Assembly: GCA_012934845.2 (NCBI GenBank)
Contig: WNNJ02000329.1
Coordinates: forward strand, 1-64,000
Direction: 5' to 3'
Origin: Pomphorhynchus laevis
Taxonomy: Eukaryota > Acanthocephala > Palaeacanthocephala > Echinorhynchida > Pomphorhynchidae
DNA length: 64,000 bases
A program made the position numbers and the translations under genes. The notes beneath the pieces were generated by a model, which made no database searches, had not been told where the DNA came from, and was given only the letters and a program-made list of their open reading frames with translations. Shown here piece after piece: positions 22,858-35,500 of this stretch (within the stretch, counting starts at the first letter, position 1; every line of letters starts with the position of its first letter).

Positions 22858-22929
22858 AAATTGTTGCAATTCTTAAAATTTCATTATTTAATGTATTATA
22901 TTTTATATTATATGGTATGCATGAATTTA

Positions 22930-23140
22930 AAACAAAAATCAATTTTTATGAATTGACTAATAAATAACATACGATGTATCAGAATAAGGATTAGAGGTTA
23001 TCAGGAGGAGCTGCTACTTTATCAGATTTCGGCTCCTATTCCTCTACCCAACATAGTAGTGGGGCCAAATACATGCTAATGGCTTATTTCTTTTGATGAA
23101 ATCTGATTATCTAGCGTATCTTATTTTAATATCTAATTAT
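22930..23140 (-). mobile_element. SIR element, reverse orientation next to RT-D copy 2
   Basis: It begins with the terminus 'tatgaattgactaataa', then AGGTTATCAGGAGGAGC, TTTCGGCTCC and GTAGTGGGGCC, ending near 23140. Together with the unit at 22480-22700 it forms a large inverted pair. Confidence 0.8.
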
Positions 23141-23425
23141 TAAAACGTCTATTATCCATCTATAAAATTAAAATTGAAATTTTTAAAATTGAAATTTTAA
23201 ATGAAATCAAATTTATGACTTTACTGATAAATATTATACGATTTATTTGAATAAAGAATATTAGTCATAATTAATAAATGATGACCTAAAATGAGGAACT
23301 GATGAACTAATATTTTTATATTAATCTATTTTTAAAAATAGATTATTAAAATAAATTTTAATAAATGTTTAATAAATATTTATTAATATTAAAAAATTCA
23401 TTTAATAAATGAATGCGTTAAAATT
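23141..23425. other. SIR fragments, otherwise unrecognised
   Basis: Near 23215-23300 a decayed SIR terminus can be seen ('ttactgataaatattatacga'). The remainder is AT-rich spacer just upstream of the proposed UNG promoter. Confidence 0.5.
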
Positions 23426-23433
23426 TATAAAAG
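23426..23433 (+). promoter_or_regulatory. candidate TATA box of UNG
   Basis: TATAAAAG lies about 48 bases before the ATG at 23481, leaving room for a start site about 30 bases downstream. It depends on the first-exon model being right. Confidence 0.4.
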
Positions 23434-23480
23434 CAGTATTCGCCAAGATCTTTTAAATCTTTTTAGAGAGAAAAAGACTA

Positions 23481-23597
23481 ATGAAGAGAAACGCATCAAA
23501 GTTAGCTACTAGTATTACAAGTCAATCAAAACCCTTGGACAAGTTCCTTGTAAAGCGTAAATTTGAAATCTTACCAATTGAATCGAACATTGTTAAG
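23481..23597 (+). CDS. UNG: UNG exon 1 (proposed N-terminus with PIP-like and basic motif)
   Basis: ATG at 23481 opens 39 codons ending at a GTATTC donor in phase 0, which fits the phase-0 acceptor at 28039. The peptide contains '[11 protein letters not shown]', a degenerate PCNA-binding box (x-x-L-x-x-F-L) followed by basic residues. Nuclear UNG2 has the same N-terminal arrangement. The sequence is less AT-rich than its surroundings. No other family evidence exists, so this could belong to another transcript. Confidence 0.5.
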
Positions 23598-26500
23598 GTA
23601 TTCATTGAATTTATATTTACAAGCCCATAGCATTTCACTGATGTTTGATTACATTAATAGAAATTCTGATGCTTACTTTAGATAATCAAATCTAGATAAT
23701 CAAATGGAGGCCGAAAGCTGATAGAATAGCAGTTCCTCCTTATGACTTCATATAGACTTCATATATATGACTTCCTATATAAGAAAATAAATTTACTTAC
23801 TTAATCAAGATTAAGACAGGACAAGATTAAGATTCTATAAGATTTTATATAATTTATATTTATATTTAAATTAAAATTTAAAATAAAAATCAATTTCTAT
23901 TAATTGACTAATAAATTTTCTAAAAGGCTAAGGCAATGGATTCCTATTGTGTAATCTCAATCCCTTGTCATTCCTATACAATTCCCATATCATGAATTTA
24001 CATTTATCACTTTATTGTGATCACTTTTTGACTTCACTGCAATTTAAATATCGTCGCATCAATCGATGAAATATAATTTGACTAATTACTTAAAAAGTTA
24101 ATAAATCTATCTATCTATTATTATGCTGTATAATCCTAAAATTATGTTTAAATCAAAAAATCTTCAATTTCTAATAGTTTTTGATTTAATATTGCCTTTT
24201 TTCTTCAATATTTTCTTCGATAATATGTTCTAAAATAAATAATTTACAATATCCTATATCGTGTCATATTAATCTCATATGTTTATGAAATATAGTTTGA
24301 CTATTATACTGTATATTATGTGCTGCCTAAACTTATTTTCTAACATTTGATGTTTTGCTTTTGCAGTCCACATGTGCATTGTATTAGATACACTACACCT
24401 ACTCAACCTTCAAAGTATTTTATAAAGGAAAAGGTAATCCCTCCTTCGCCGACTCTTATCGTGGTATCACCCTTTTCAACCATGGATACAAATTCTTCAC
24501 ACACATCCTTGCAAATCGATTAATGCCATTGCACAAACTCTTACTTCCACCAGATCAGTTGGGCTTCCGTCACAGCTGTTCTACCATCGACGCTATCAAG
24601 TTGGTATGCAATCAGTTACTAACATGCTTTGCTCGAAAATCTTTCATTTACGCCATATTCGGAGACTTCAATAAAGCTTTCGACTTTATCAATTTTGAAC
24701 TACCGATAGATAAACTCGCCGCTTAAGCCAACGTATATGGACGTTTCCTTCATCTTCTCTGCTCAATTTAACGTCCGAACACACTCTGTGTCTTCGACGG
24801 CCTTCAATTATCCGAACTTATAATCGCAAACCGCGGAGTCATTCAAGGTGATTCATTAAGCCCATTGTTATTCTCCTATATCTTTTTGGCCGATATACCT
24901 TCATGTCTTCGTGTAAACTCCATAGATATCATATAAGTTCTCCATGCTGATGACGTTGTCGTCATATCTAGTGATATCATGGAATTACAACGTTCTCTAA
25001 CGCATTAGATGCGTTATGTAAATCATAAATCAATTAGATATGAATATTGTGAAATCAAAAATTATAAAATTCCGTAAGAGAGACCATATTCGCTGTTCGG
25101 ACAAGCTATTACTTAATAATCATCCTCTATAATTCTGTAAGAACTACACCTACTTAGTTATTCTGCTTTCATCCAGATGACCATTTCAACTTCATATTGA
25201 CCGAAAAGCATCTAAAGTTACAATCCCAACTTCTCATCCTTCCAACATTGATTCACTCTCATTCGAAGGTGCTATTCGCAACTTCCGTACCATTCTTCTT
25301 CCTATAATTAAATATGGATTACCTGCATTCTGGGAATATCTATCTTCGTCTAATTTCGTCTAAATCGATAGGTTCCAATGGATATTTGTTAAGTGCGTTA
25401 TAGGTGTCTCTCCCAAATCTTCTACAGCTGTAGCCGTGATTTCAAAACTCCAACCTTGTTATGTATTTCTTTGTAATCTCCTCCATATTCCTCGAACATC
25501 TGAATTTTTTCATCATATAGAAAACCTTAAAGTAAAATTATCTTTACTTGACCCTACATTCATTCAAATCAATTAGCGAAATATACCTGGCGCTTGCATT
25601 CATTCAAATGGATTGACGAAATCCACGCACACAAAAACGCCCTCTTACTTGGAGAATCTCTCTTCATGGATACCATGATAAATTTTGCTCTATTCGAATC
25701 CCCTTCATAACCGATAATCAACATCCATCTGTATGTATTGTCTCCAATCATGTAATTCCTTGCTTCACTTGTCTGACTGCCCCCATCTTTTAAAGATGAT
25801 CTTGATTGATATTGACAAACTATGGAGTCGTTAGCCATGGCGAATACATTTTGTATTTCCTCTGCTTTAATGCATATTTGGTGTTTTTATCTAGTTCAGC
25901 TCAATGTCGAGGAACAAAGAGACCAATAAATAATATATACATTTTTATTACATATAGTAACCTAGTTTAAAATATGTATCTATTAAATTATTTAATTGAT
26001 TTTGAAGAAAGCTAATATCATTACAAAATGTTACAATTCTTAACATTTCATTATTTAATGTATTATATTTAATATTATATGATAGGCATAAATGCTCATG
26101 TTAAAATCTTGTAAATTTAAATATGCCATATTTACGATATAAATTAATAGTAGTTTTAATTGATGTTAATTTAATGTTTATATCTAGTAGATATATACCT
26201 TCTTTATCATTAATATTGGTTTTTTAAGAATAAGGCTACTTAAATAAATTTTTCCGCTTATTGAATAAAAATTATTAGAGCTAAACACTCATATTTCGTA
26301 TATGTATCAAAAATTATGTATTGAAAATCCGGAATGTTCACAAAAGGAATAAGGAAATTAAATAATTTCCAATCAGGAAACAATTTTATTTCCTTATTGA
26401 AACATATATTTTATATCTTTATTTAGCTATGATGTATTTTTAATCAGTTATGAAGGGTTGTAATTAGTAAAATTTCATTATTTAATGTAATATATTTTAT

Positions 26501-29500
26501 ATTATTTTAATAATTTAGATTTATTTTTTAAACAGTTATGAATAAATTCATATTCTATAAAGCTTAAAAACAAGTCAGCTATAATTGGGCTACTATTACC
26601 ACCCATTGGAACACCTTTTACTTGTCTAAATATAGATGTCCCTACTTTTAAATAATTTTGATTTATCAAAATATTTAAGGATTCTATTAATTCAATTTTA
26701 TCCATATATTTGTATTTACTTGATGGTTTAATTTTTGTTAAATAAAATTAAAATTATTTATTGTTTGGCATGCATGAATGCTAGTGTGCATGAAACTCAT
26801 GCACGAATGTACAGGTAAATATACTCATGCACGAATGCACAGGCCAATATTTACATTATTTAGATTTTTTTTAAACAGTTATGAACAAATTCATATTCTA
26901 TAAAGCTTAAAAATAAGTCAGCTATAATTAGGCTACTATTACGTTCTATTAGAACAACTTTTATTTGTCTAAATATAGATGCTTCTACTCTTAAATAATT
27001 TTGATTTATCAAAATAGTTAAGGCTTTTATTAATTTAATTTTATCTATATATGATGTTATTTTAATGTTTATACACTTTTGTTTTATCATATATACCTTT
27101 TTTATCATTAATATTGGTTTTATCAAGAATGAGGCTACCTGGATAAATTTGTTCTAATAAATTTGTTAGTTAAATACGCATATATCATCAATGTAAACAT
27201 AAATATTTTATGTAAGATAAAATAAAAAAGAGTATCTTGACCACTTTTTAATGTATATTTAAATAATCGGTTTACAATAAAAATTTTACTTAGAAGTCTC
27301 TTAAATTTGCTATTGCTAATTCCGTTGAATACATCTCGTTTGAAGCCTTCATAACATCGTTCAAAAATGCTACTGTAGCGAATATCATCATCAGTCACCT
27401 TGATATAAGTTGTCAAGTTTTGGGACAAGTATTTGCAGCACATAATCCACACAGGTCTGCTTAAGATGTCTTTTGAATACTTATTAGTCAGATGTAATAC
27501 TGTCAATAATCAGATGAATTCTTAGATCCACATACAATTGTAACAGGAAATTTACTAGGAAATTTACATTTCCTAGTAAATAAATGATTAAATATAATTA
27601 TTAATTTAATGAGCAATTTTCTGAAGATGCTAACAAAAAGGTTAACGAAATATCAATAATAAGTTTTTCCTTCTTTCTTTGATCGAGCTTTAATAATTAT
27701 TTATCAATAATGGATAATTATCAACTATTTAAATAACGATTAAATAAATGATATAATAAATATAATATAATTTAATTATATTTGATATTTCGCTAATATC
27801 TGTTAGCATCTTCTGAAAATTACAATTTTATGAAGATGCTATCAGAAGTTAGCGAAATATCAAATAACATTTCCACCTTTTTGACCCATCTCCAATAATT
27901 ATTTATAAATAATGGATCAGTATCAACTATTTAAAAAGTAGCTTAACTTTCTAACTTTATATCATATAATTATTAATTGATGATTAAAAGTATATGATGA
28001 ACAATTATTTTGAATTATTTTTGAAATTTATCGAACAGTTGGACTTAGGTTTGTCGTTTTGTTCTTCTAAGGAATCTTCCACATTTCTTGGAGATATAAT
28101 AATAAAGGGAAATCTTGCAGACGGATGGCTTCCCGTTATGCAAACACAACTTAGCAAACCATATTTCAAAGAGGTATAAGATTTAATAATTTATTTCAAC
28201 AAACTTGTATATGCAATATCGAATTTAAAAAAATTCCTTAATTATTCGTATGGTTTTATTTTTTCTTTAAAAATTGTTTTCCTGCAAATACAGGCAGTCA
28301 AAATAGATCGCTTGTACAACTAATGAATGAAATGTTCAGATTACAAATTAATGCAATTCGAAAATAATCATATGTAATCATATGAATATCAGTCGATTCA
28401 ATTATAATTATAATAAATGTAAATGATTTAAAAAATCATTTAATTTATTAAATGATTTTAATAAATCATTTAATTTATTAAATGATTCTTGGGTAGACTA
28501 TTTGAGTAGACTGAACAGTCTATTGGTAGACTGTTTTCATTTTTAAGGACCTTAGAGCTGGTTATAATTTAGGCAATGATTGCTTAACGCTGATGAAGTA
28601 TCACCCTTTTTCAAATTACATTTATGCTGATTTATTCTCGTTGTCTATTTTGTTTACCCAAAGTATTTTGCTGATAATCCAGACATGGAATTTCATAAGT
28701 GGCATTAGCCGACTCAAATTTCGGTTTGTTCTTGAATAGTCCTGCTAGAGCAGCTTTCTTTTAATGATATAAAACAGTATTTATATTACTTATACTGAAT
28801 AGATTATAGTATTTAAATTGTAATATCCATCAGTGATAAAGCTGGTATTTATTTTTACAATTTTATTAAGAAAATGTTCATATTCAAAATTAGTACAATT
28901 CGGTATAAATTCTTCTTTTAATTCGTAAAGATCTCATGTTGCTTTGTATATTCCACTGACTATTTAATTGAAATGAATGCACATTTTTGAAAACCAGAAT
29001 TCAGAAAGTGTAAAATTGTTATACGAAATTTATTAATTCGTTATCATATTTATAAAAATAACAGCAATCATAATTTAAAGTCTACATACTTTCTTAAAAA
29101 CTCTCTTAAAACTGCTTTATACACTTTTCCTATTTTAATTCCGCTTTTATCTCTCTCTTTAATCCCCTTTTCCTCTTTTACATTATTTACCTACTTAATC
29201 TACATTTCATCCACTGTACATCATTTAAACCATTTGCCTCTTTAACGCTATTTACTCTGTTCTTTAATTTGATTGAACTATTTTTACACTTTATAGACAG
29301 AAACTCGTTGTTATTGAAAAATACAATATGGACAATTTTTATATGACCATAATAAACTTAATATAACTTATAGAATTGATCATTTCGAATTTGGACATCA
29401 TATACAAATAATTAAATCTATACAAAACAATTTGAAAAAACGTATAATTCTTACATAGAATTTTTATGGATACAATCACACAAAAATAATTTTTTAATAC

Positions 29501-32500
29501 TAAAATATATTTTTCCATTCTAATATTTCAATAGTAGATGCACACTGTAAACTAGTGCAAATCATTATAAATTATAAAATACATTATATTAAATCTGTTA
29601 AAATTGCGTTCGTATAGAATGTAATCATTAGTTGACTCTTCCTCCGAGAAAAATAAGAAAAATAGTATATTTTTGAATTTTCGCTAATGCGATTTGCCTC
29701 TTCAGAAAACACTAGTCTTTAAAGAATGACGGCATAGTATATGAAGAATAAAAACGGAAGAATTTAACTGATATGTTGTTCAATCAAACTCTTGTTCGGC
29801 TATAATTTTAAACATTAATTGATTTTATTGCCTTGCCTGGTTGATGCAATTTCGATGTGTACCGCCTGCTTGATTAAACAACAACGTGTATCTCGTTCGT
29901 ATTCAAGAACAGTTGTATTGTCGAAATCAATCGTATGTGAATTGTTCAACCAATGATTAAATATTGTTTAAGAAACATCGCATCTTTTAAGATTACTCTT
30001 GTGTTGTTCAAGAAGAGCTTGCACTTACAAAAGAAACAATCAAAGCTCAAAACTACGAATTATTCTGACTATTCTTAGATTGGATGATAATATTTCAATT
30101 TGCGAAGCAGATAAAGGTAGATCTTTAAAGGTAGATACCTTCTTTGACTTCCTTTTTCAAAACGAAACCAACGTATTCAAAAAATGAAGTAGTGTATCAC
30201 ATCTCTTGTAAAGATTGCAACAAAGTTTACATCGGTTAATCCAAACAAGGACTACGAAAGATACTTGAATAGGCCAATTGCATAAGCGAAAATTCAAAAA
30301 TAATACTATTTTTCTTGTTTTTCACGGAGAAAGAGCCAACTAATGATTATATTAAATGAATTTGATTTATTCAATAAATATCGGTTAATATTTAATTTGA
30401 TTTCTTTTGAACTATTTCAAATTTTTATCCGTTAAATACGAAAGATCTTTTCAAATTAAAAGATTTTTCTATATTATTAGATAATTACTTAAAGAATAAT
30501 GAATAATTAACTAAAAATGGTATTCACGTCTTGTCTACAAACTTGACTACCTCATAACTAATTTTTTTCAGGTGATATTTTAAAGGAATGCAGTGTACTA
30601 CATCCAAACGTTTGTTGTTAAAGTTATCATATTACTTTATATTTTAATGTTGAGTTTTTTTAAAATTTAATCGTTTATTTTGTCAAATTTTATTTATTGT
30701 GATGATCTTAACTTTATGGATTCAATAGCAAAATATACTGTTATAAAATATATGTTATAAAATATAATCGTTATGTCTCGTTATAACTTTAATATAAACT
30801 TTATTTGATAGCTGTCGGAATTTCTTCAACATGAGATTTCCTCGAAGAATGAAATTTATCCAACCATTGAAAACATGTTCACATTTGCGAAATGTTGTGC
30901 GTTCAATAATGTAGGTTGTTTTCGTATCAGATTTTGATCATCTATTTTGCATTTGATGTATTTTTACTTTTAGTATAAATAAACAAGCATTTTAACGCTT
31001 TTATATTGGATAAAATTAATATTCTACAGGAATTAGCCGTCATTATTTACTCTTCCTAAAATTTAACAAATTTTTCTATATTTAATCAAATCTTTAAAAT
31101 GTGTTTTAAATAATTAATTATTTAATTATTTAATTAGTTAAACATATATTTTAAATATATAATTATATATAGATAAATATCCATCATATATAAATATATT
31201 AATATATTATGTAATATATATATAATACATAATATATAACTATAAATATAATATTAAAAGTTATTATTAATTTTTAATTTACTGCACACTTTTGAATTGA
31301 TTCTTTTAAATAATCAAAATTAATCAAAGCACATAAATTTTATCTTTTATATAGCCGATTATTGCTTATTAATTTTATTTCCTAAAACTTTTTTAAAGAT
31401 TATATTGTGTATATATTCATGTAATAATCGCCTACCGGGGTTGATTGAAAACCCTTGCATAATTGAAATCATTTGTAATTTTTTATTAATAAATTAAATA
31501 AATTAATAAATAAAAGATAAATTTAGATACCAATTCCTATTGATTCAGTATTGAAATTAAATTTAAATGATTCGAATATGCGTACTACCTACACTTTGCA
31601 ATTGTTTCATTGTTATGTAATGAATCCTTCTGTTGTTTATAAAATAATTACCTTCAATGTACATCGGTATCATTCTACACTACCAACAATAATCGGTAGT
31701 TATCATCAATTGAACAATCATTTGAGCGTTCTATTGATATTTTAAAATATTCAGTTTTTATATGTCAATGCAAAACTAAATTCAATTGCTTGCCATTTTC
31801 AAAAATTGTGGGAGTATTTATTAGCAAAAGTACGTCATGTATTTTTATTGTATATGTGACAGTTAATTTTATGAGCGCGATATTATAGCGACATTAAGTC
31901 ATTGATCATAAAATCATCGAGTAGATAGCTATGTTGTGATAATTTTTGTTGCTGATTATCATCATAATAAAGATTTTGTTAACAACTATATAATCACTAA
32001 AAAAATTAAAAGGACGAACATACAGAAAAAGAAAACAGAAAACCAAGTCAGTCCGGTCGTTAACGGAGTCTTCATTGTGTCACGACCTCAGGTCCGCATG
32101 GATCTGAGCCCTCCAGTCAATCCAACACTCCGCTCTCTGACCAAACCACCCAAAATATCTCACTCCCCGAAGAATCCAATCAAGGCGTACTATGATCGGT
32201 AATTGCGAGATGAGGAGCTTGAGCAACCTTAGTCTTTGCTCTGGGGGACGTCTTCTGGAAAAGAAGACTATTCCCGAGAAAGTCCAAGTACCCCAGAGGC
32301 GCACTTGGATTTTTCCATTCAATTACGGATGCTGATCCCGTTTCGGGGCCCACCTAGCTTTCTCAGGATACGTTTGAGTCTATCCAGGTCATCTTCCGCT
32401 GACCAGTTCACCGTGATGGTGAACTATTTGTGAAGGCATGGAGTGGTTGATGCTGCAAAATGAAGGAGAGCGCAGAGAGTGCTAATCTCTTAAGCTTCTT

Positions 32501-35500
32501 TTTGGTGGCAGGGGCGCCATGAAAGACGACCACTTGCGATTTAGAGGAGTTGAGAACAAGATTGAATATGTCTAGCTGATCTTTTTATCTTAAAAAGAAA
32601 TGGCTGATGTCAGAGACTACATATTTGCACCTGTGACCAGATAACAAGGATGCTGTATCATCAGCGTATACCACAAGATGTTGATCGCGTTTAAATTTTT
32701 TAGAGTATAATAGAGACAGCAAGATAGAAGATTGGAGAAAGTGGGGATCCTTGAGGCACACCCGTAATAGGGTAGAACTAACGTGCATCAGGGTAGTCTT
32801 CATAGAAGAATCGCTTGGTATACAACAATATTTCCACCCTGTTATCAATTCTTGCAGGTAACCCGATGGACTTGAGAGAAGAGATAACAAAAGGAATGGA
32901 AATGCGATCAAATGCAGCAGAAAAATGGAGAAAGACAGCCACAGCAAGCTAAGGACTGCTATCTTGACAAAACTGATGCACTTCACCTATTGCTGAATGT
33001 ATTGAGCGATCTTTCACGTACCCATGAAAATCTGGTAGGATTAAATTTCGCCTACTTAGATGATCGCGGATTTTACGCGCAAGCGCTTTTTCGTAAAAGG
33101 AGATGAGGGAGTTTTGAATCGAAATTGGTCGCAGATCTTTAGGACATGAAATCGACTTCTTTTTTGGTATAAAAACACGACGACTGATGTTTATTCCAGC
33201 AATGTCGGACTGGGAGGCTAATAGCATTGTTATGGCTACCTCCTTTCTCTGATTGTATGCCAAAAGCTGACAAACACGAGTGGAGAGTGGCGCATGGTTC
33301 TGGAGGTGCCCGGGAGTAGACCCCAGGAAATTATGATATCTGTAACAGATAAGTCCCTACTCCTGAAGTCCCACCAAGGCGGGATTGGTTGGGGTGATTG
33401 AGTGGCTTCATAATTGTGTAGGGATAGTGACTCCTCCAAAACTTTTTCGAGGCCCATTCTGCCTAATGCTATATCTCTCCAACAGACATACTTCTACTTC
33501 TTGAATATCTTCCAGAAGGAAGACTGAGAAGGGCTAAGGCGAGAAATGCTTGCCTTATCCCTGCTCAGCTGGAACCTATATCTAGTGCCACAGTATTCAT
33601 TCGAGAGGGCTTGTCTGGCGGAAACAGAGAGATTAGGAAGGTGTTGCATTTTAGCTAGGACCTTGTGTTTTGTTGGAGTGCGATTGTATATGCGACATTT
33701 ATAGGTAGTCGAAATCAACGCGGTAGCGCTCGATAAGAGGAAAGAATTGAATTCGGTCCAAACCTCATTAACAATTTTAGAGAAGAGTTGGATAGCTGTT
33801 TGAAGGAAGGACACTCTGATGGGATCAAAATGAAACCTCATAAGCAACGTATCTTCCTCTATCCGCCAACGAATTAGATCATGAGAGGTTATCTGATGTT
33901 GCGCGACTGCTCAGTACAGATAAGTTTCAACAACCCCTTCTTATGAAGCAGTAGTATGTCGAGTAGAACATTAGTTGTTGAGCAATTAAAGGTGGGGGAT
34001 GGTGGTTTGTGAATAAGATAGTCGTTCCTGGTTCTGTGGTTTGTTGCATTAATCCAACGACCAGTTCTTTCGTTAAAGTCACCAAGTAATATGCCATAAC
34101 CGCTACCCAATATACGATCCAGGGGTCCACGGTTCTTGTGAATTTCTCCTGGCCGAATATAGATATTGTCTATGCTGATGTTTTTTTCTGTTTTTACAGA
34201 GTGATATAGCTAAAGAAGACAGTGCTGGACAGAAATAGTTTTAAAGGAGAGAAGATCTTAAGGAGCATTTAACTAGGGTTAAAATACCTTGAGATAAATA
34301 GGAGTGATGCGGGGTTATGTACGGAGTAAAGTGGGTGTAAATGTGCTTAGAGATAAATCGAGTAATGTCCTGGGGGAGACGGACAGACCGCGTCTCCTGA
34401 AGGACTTTAACATCTGCATCTCTACGAGATAGAAAGCTAAGGGCAGAAGCACCTCTCGAATTCCACTGAAGGATATTCAGTGAAAAAGGCTCTTGTTTTA
34501 AGAGCCTTTTGCTATTGTTTTAAGTTAGCTGAAGTGGGATGCCTCCTCCTGGTCCGAACCGGAAGTGAGAAGGTTTCCCTCCCTCACCCAGCCGGACAAG
34601 TTAGAGACACTTGCACACCGGCGTTGTCTTCATTTTCCGTCGTGACTCCATCTGCCAATCTCCGGAGGTTTACATTCAGCATGGTAATGGTAATAGGAGG
34701 CACTGTCTTGAAAGAAGGCAGGATTGGTTTCTTGGAAGAGAAGATTAATCTCCTCTTAGAATTCATACTTGAAGAATTTGATTTTGCTCTCTCTCTTTTT
34801 TGAAGATTTAGCAACATGAAGAGAGATTATGGAAGGCTTCGATGGTGTATTTGCCAAACTGGCAATCAGCAATTCAATCGATCGAGTTGTTTGCTGTTGA
34901 AGTGTACACACCGAATTTGCCGTTAAAGGGAGAGAGTAGACATTATTATTTACTCTATGTCTTCTCACATAGTCGTTGAATGTTGAACATCTTCTTAACT
35001 TCACAGGATGTTTAAGTCCGCAATTTGTGCATATTGGGGATAGTTTGCATTGAGTGTCATGTACGATTTCATCTGATCCACACACTACGCATTTCTTCAT
35101 CCTACCACAGGTGGAGTTCCAGTGTCCCCATATGTGACACTTGTTACAATGTGGAAATGTAAGATTGCCCGTACTTGCAATTGTAAAGTTTAGATTGCAA
35201 CCCATAAAAGGATTGAATTCTTCGTTAGACAGAAGATGGGGATTGTTTCTTCGGTATTTGCGAATGCAATAGGAAGAGTTTTGTCATATTTATTTTTAAT
35301 AAATCTAATGTTTTGAAGCGAATTACGCTTTTGAAGCTCTGCGATATCTTTTTATAGGTCAGGGATAATGTGAGTAATCTTCAGAAATAATATGAGTAAT
35401 CAAAAGGCTTTAATACTAGAGTTCTTTTACGGGAACAATTTTCTTTGAGAATCTTTGCAATAGAGGTGGCTAAGTTCGATGATACTAAGGATATCCTGCA

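Noticed and set aside
31551-31745. 64-codon frame in UNG intron 3
   Set aside because: No similarity to UNG or to any element in the window, and no splice sites that would fit.
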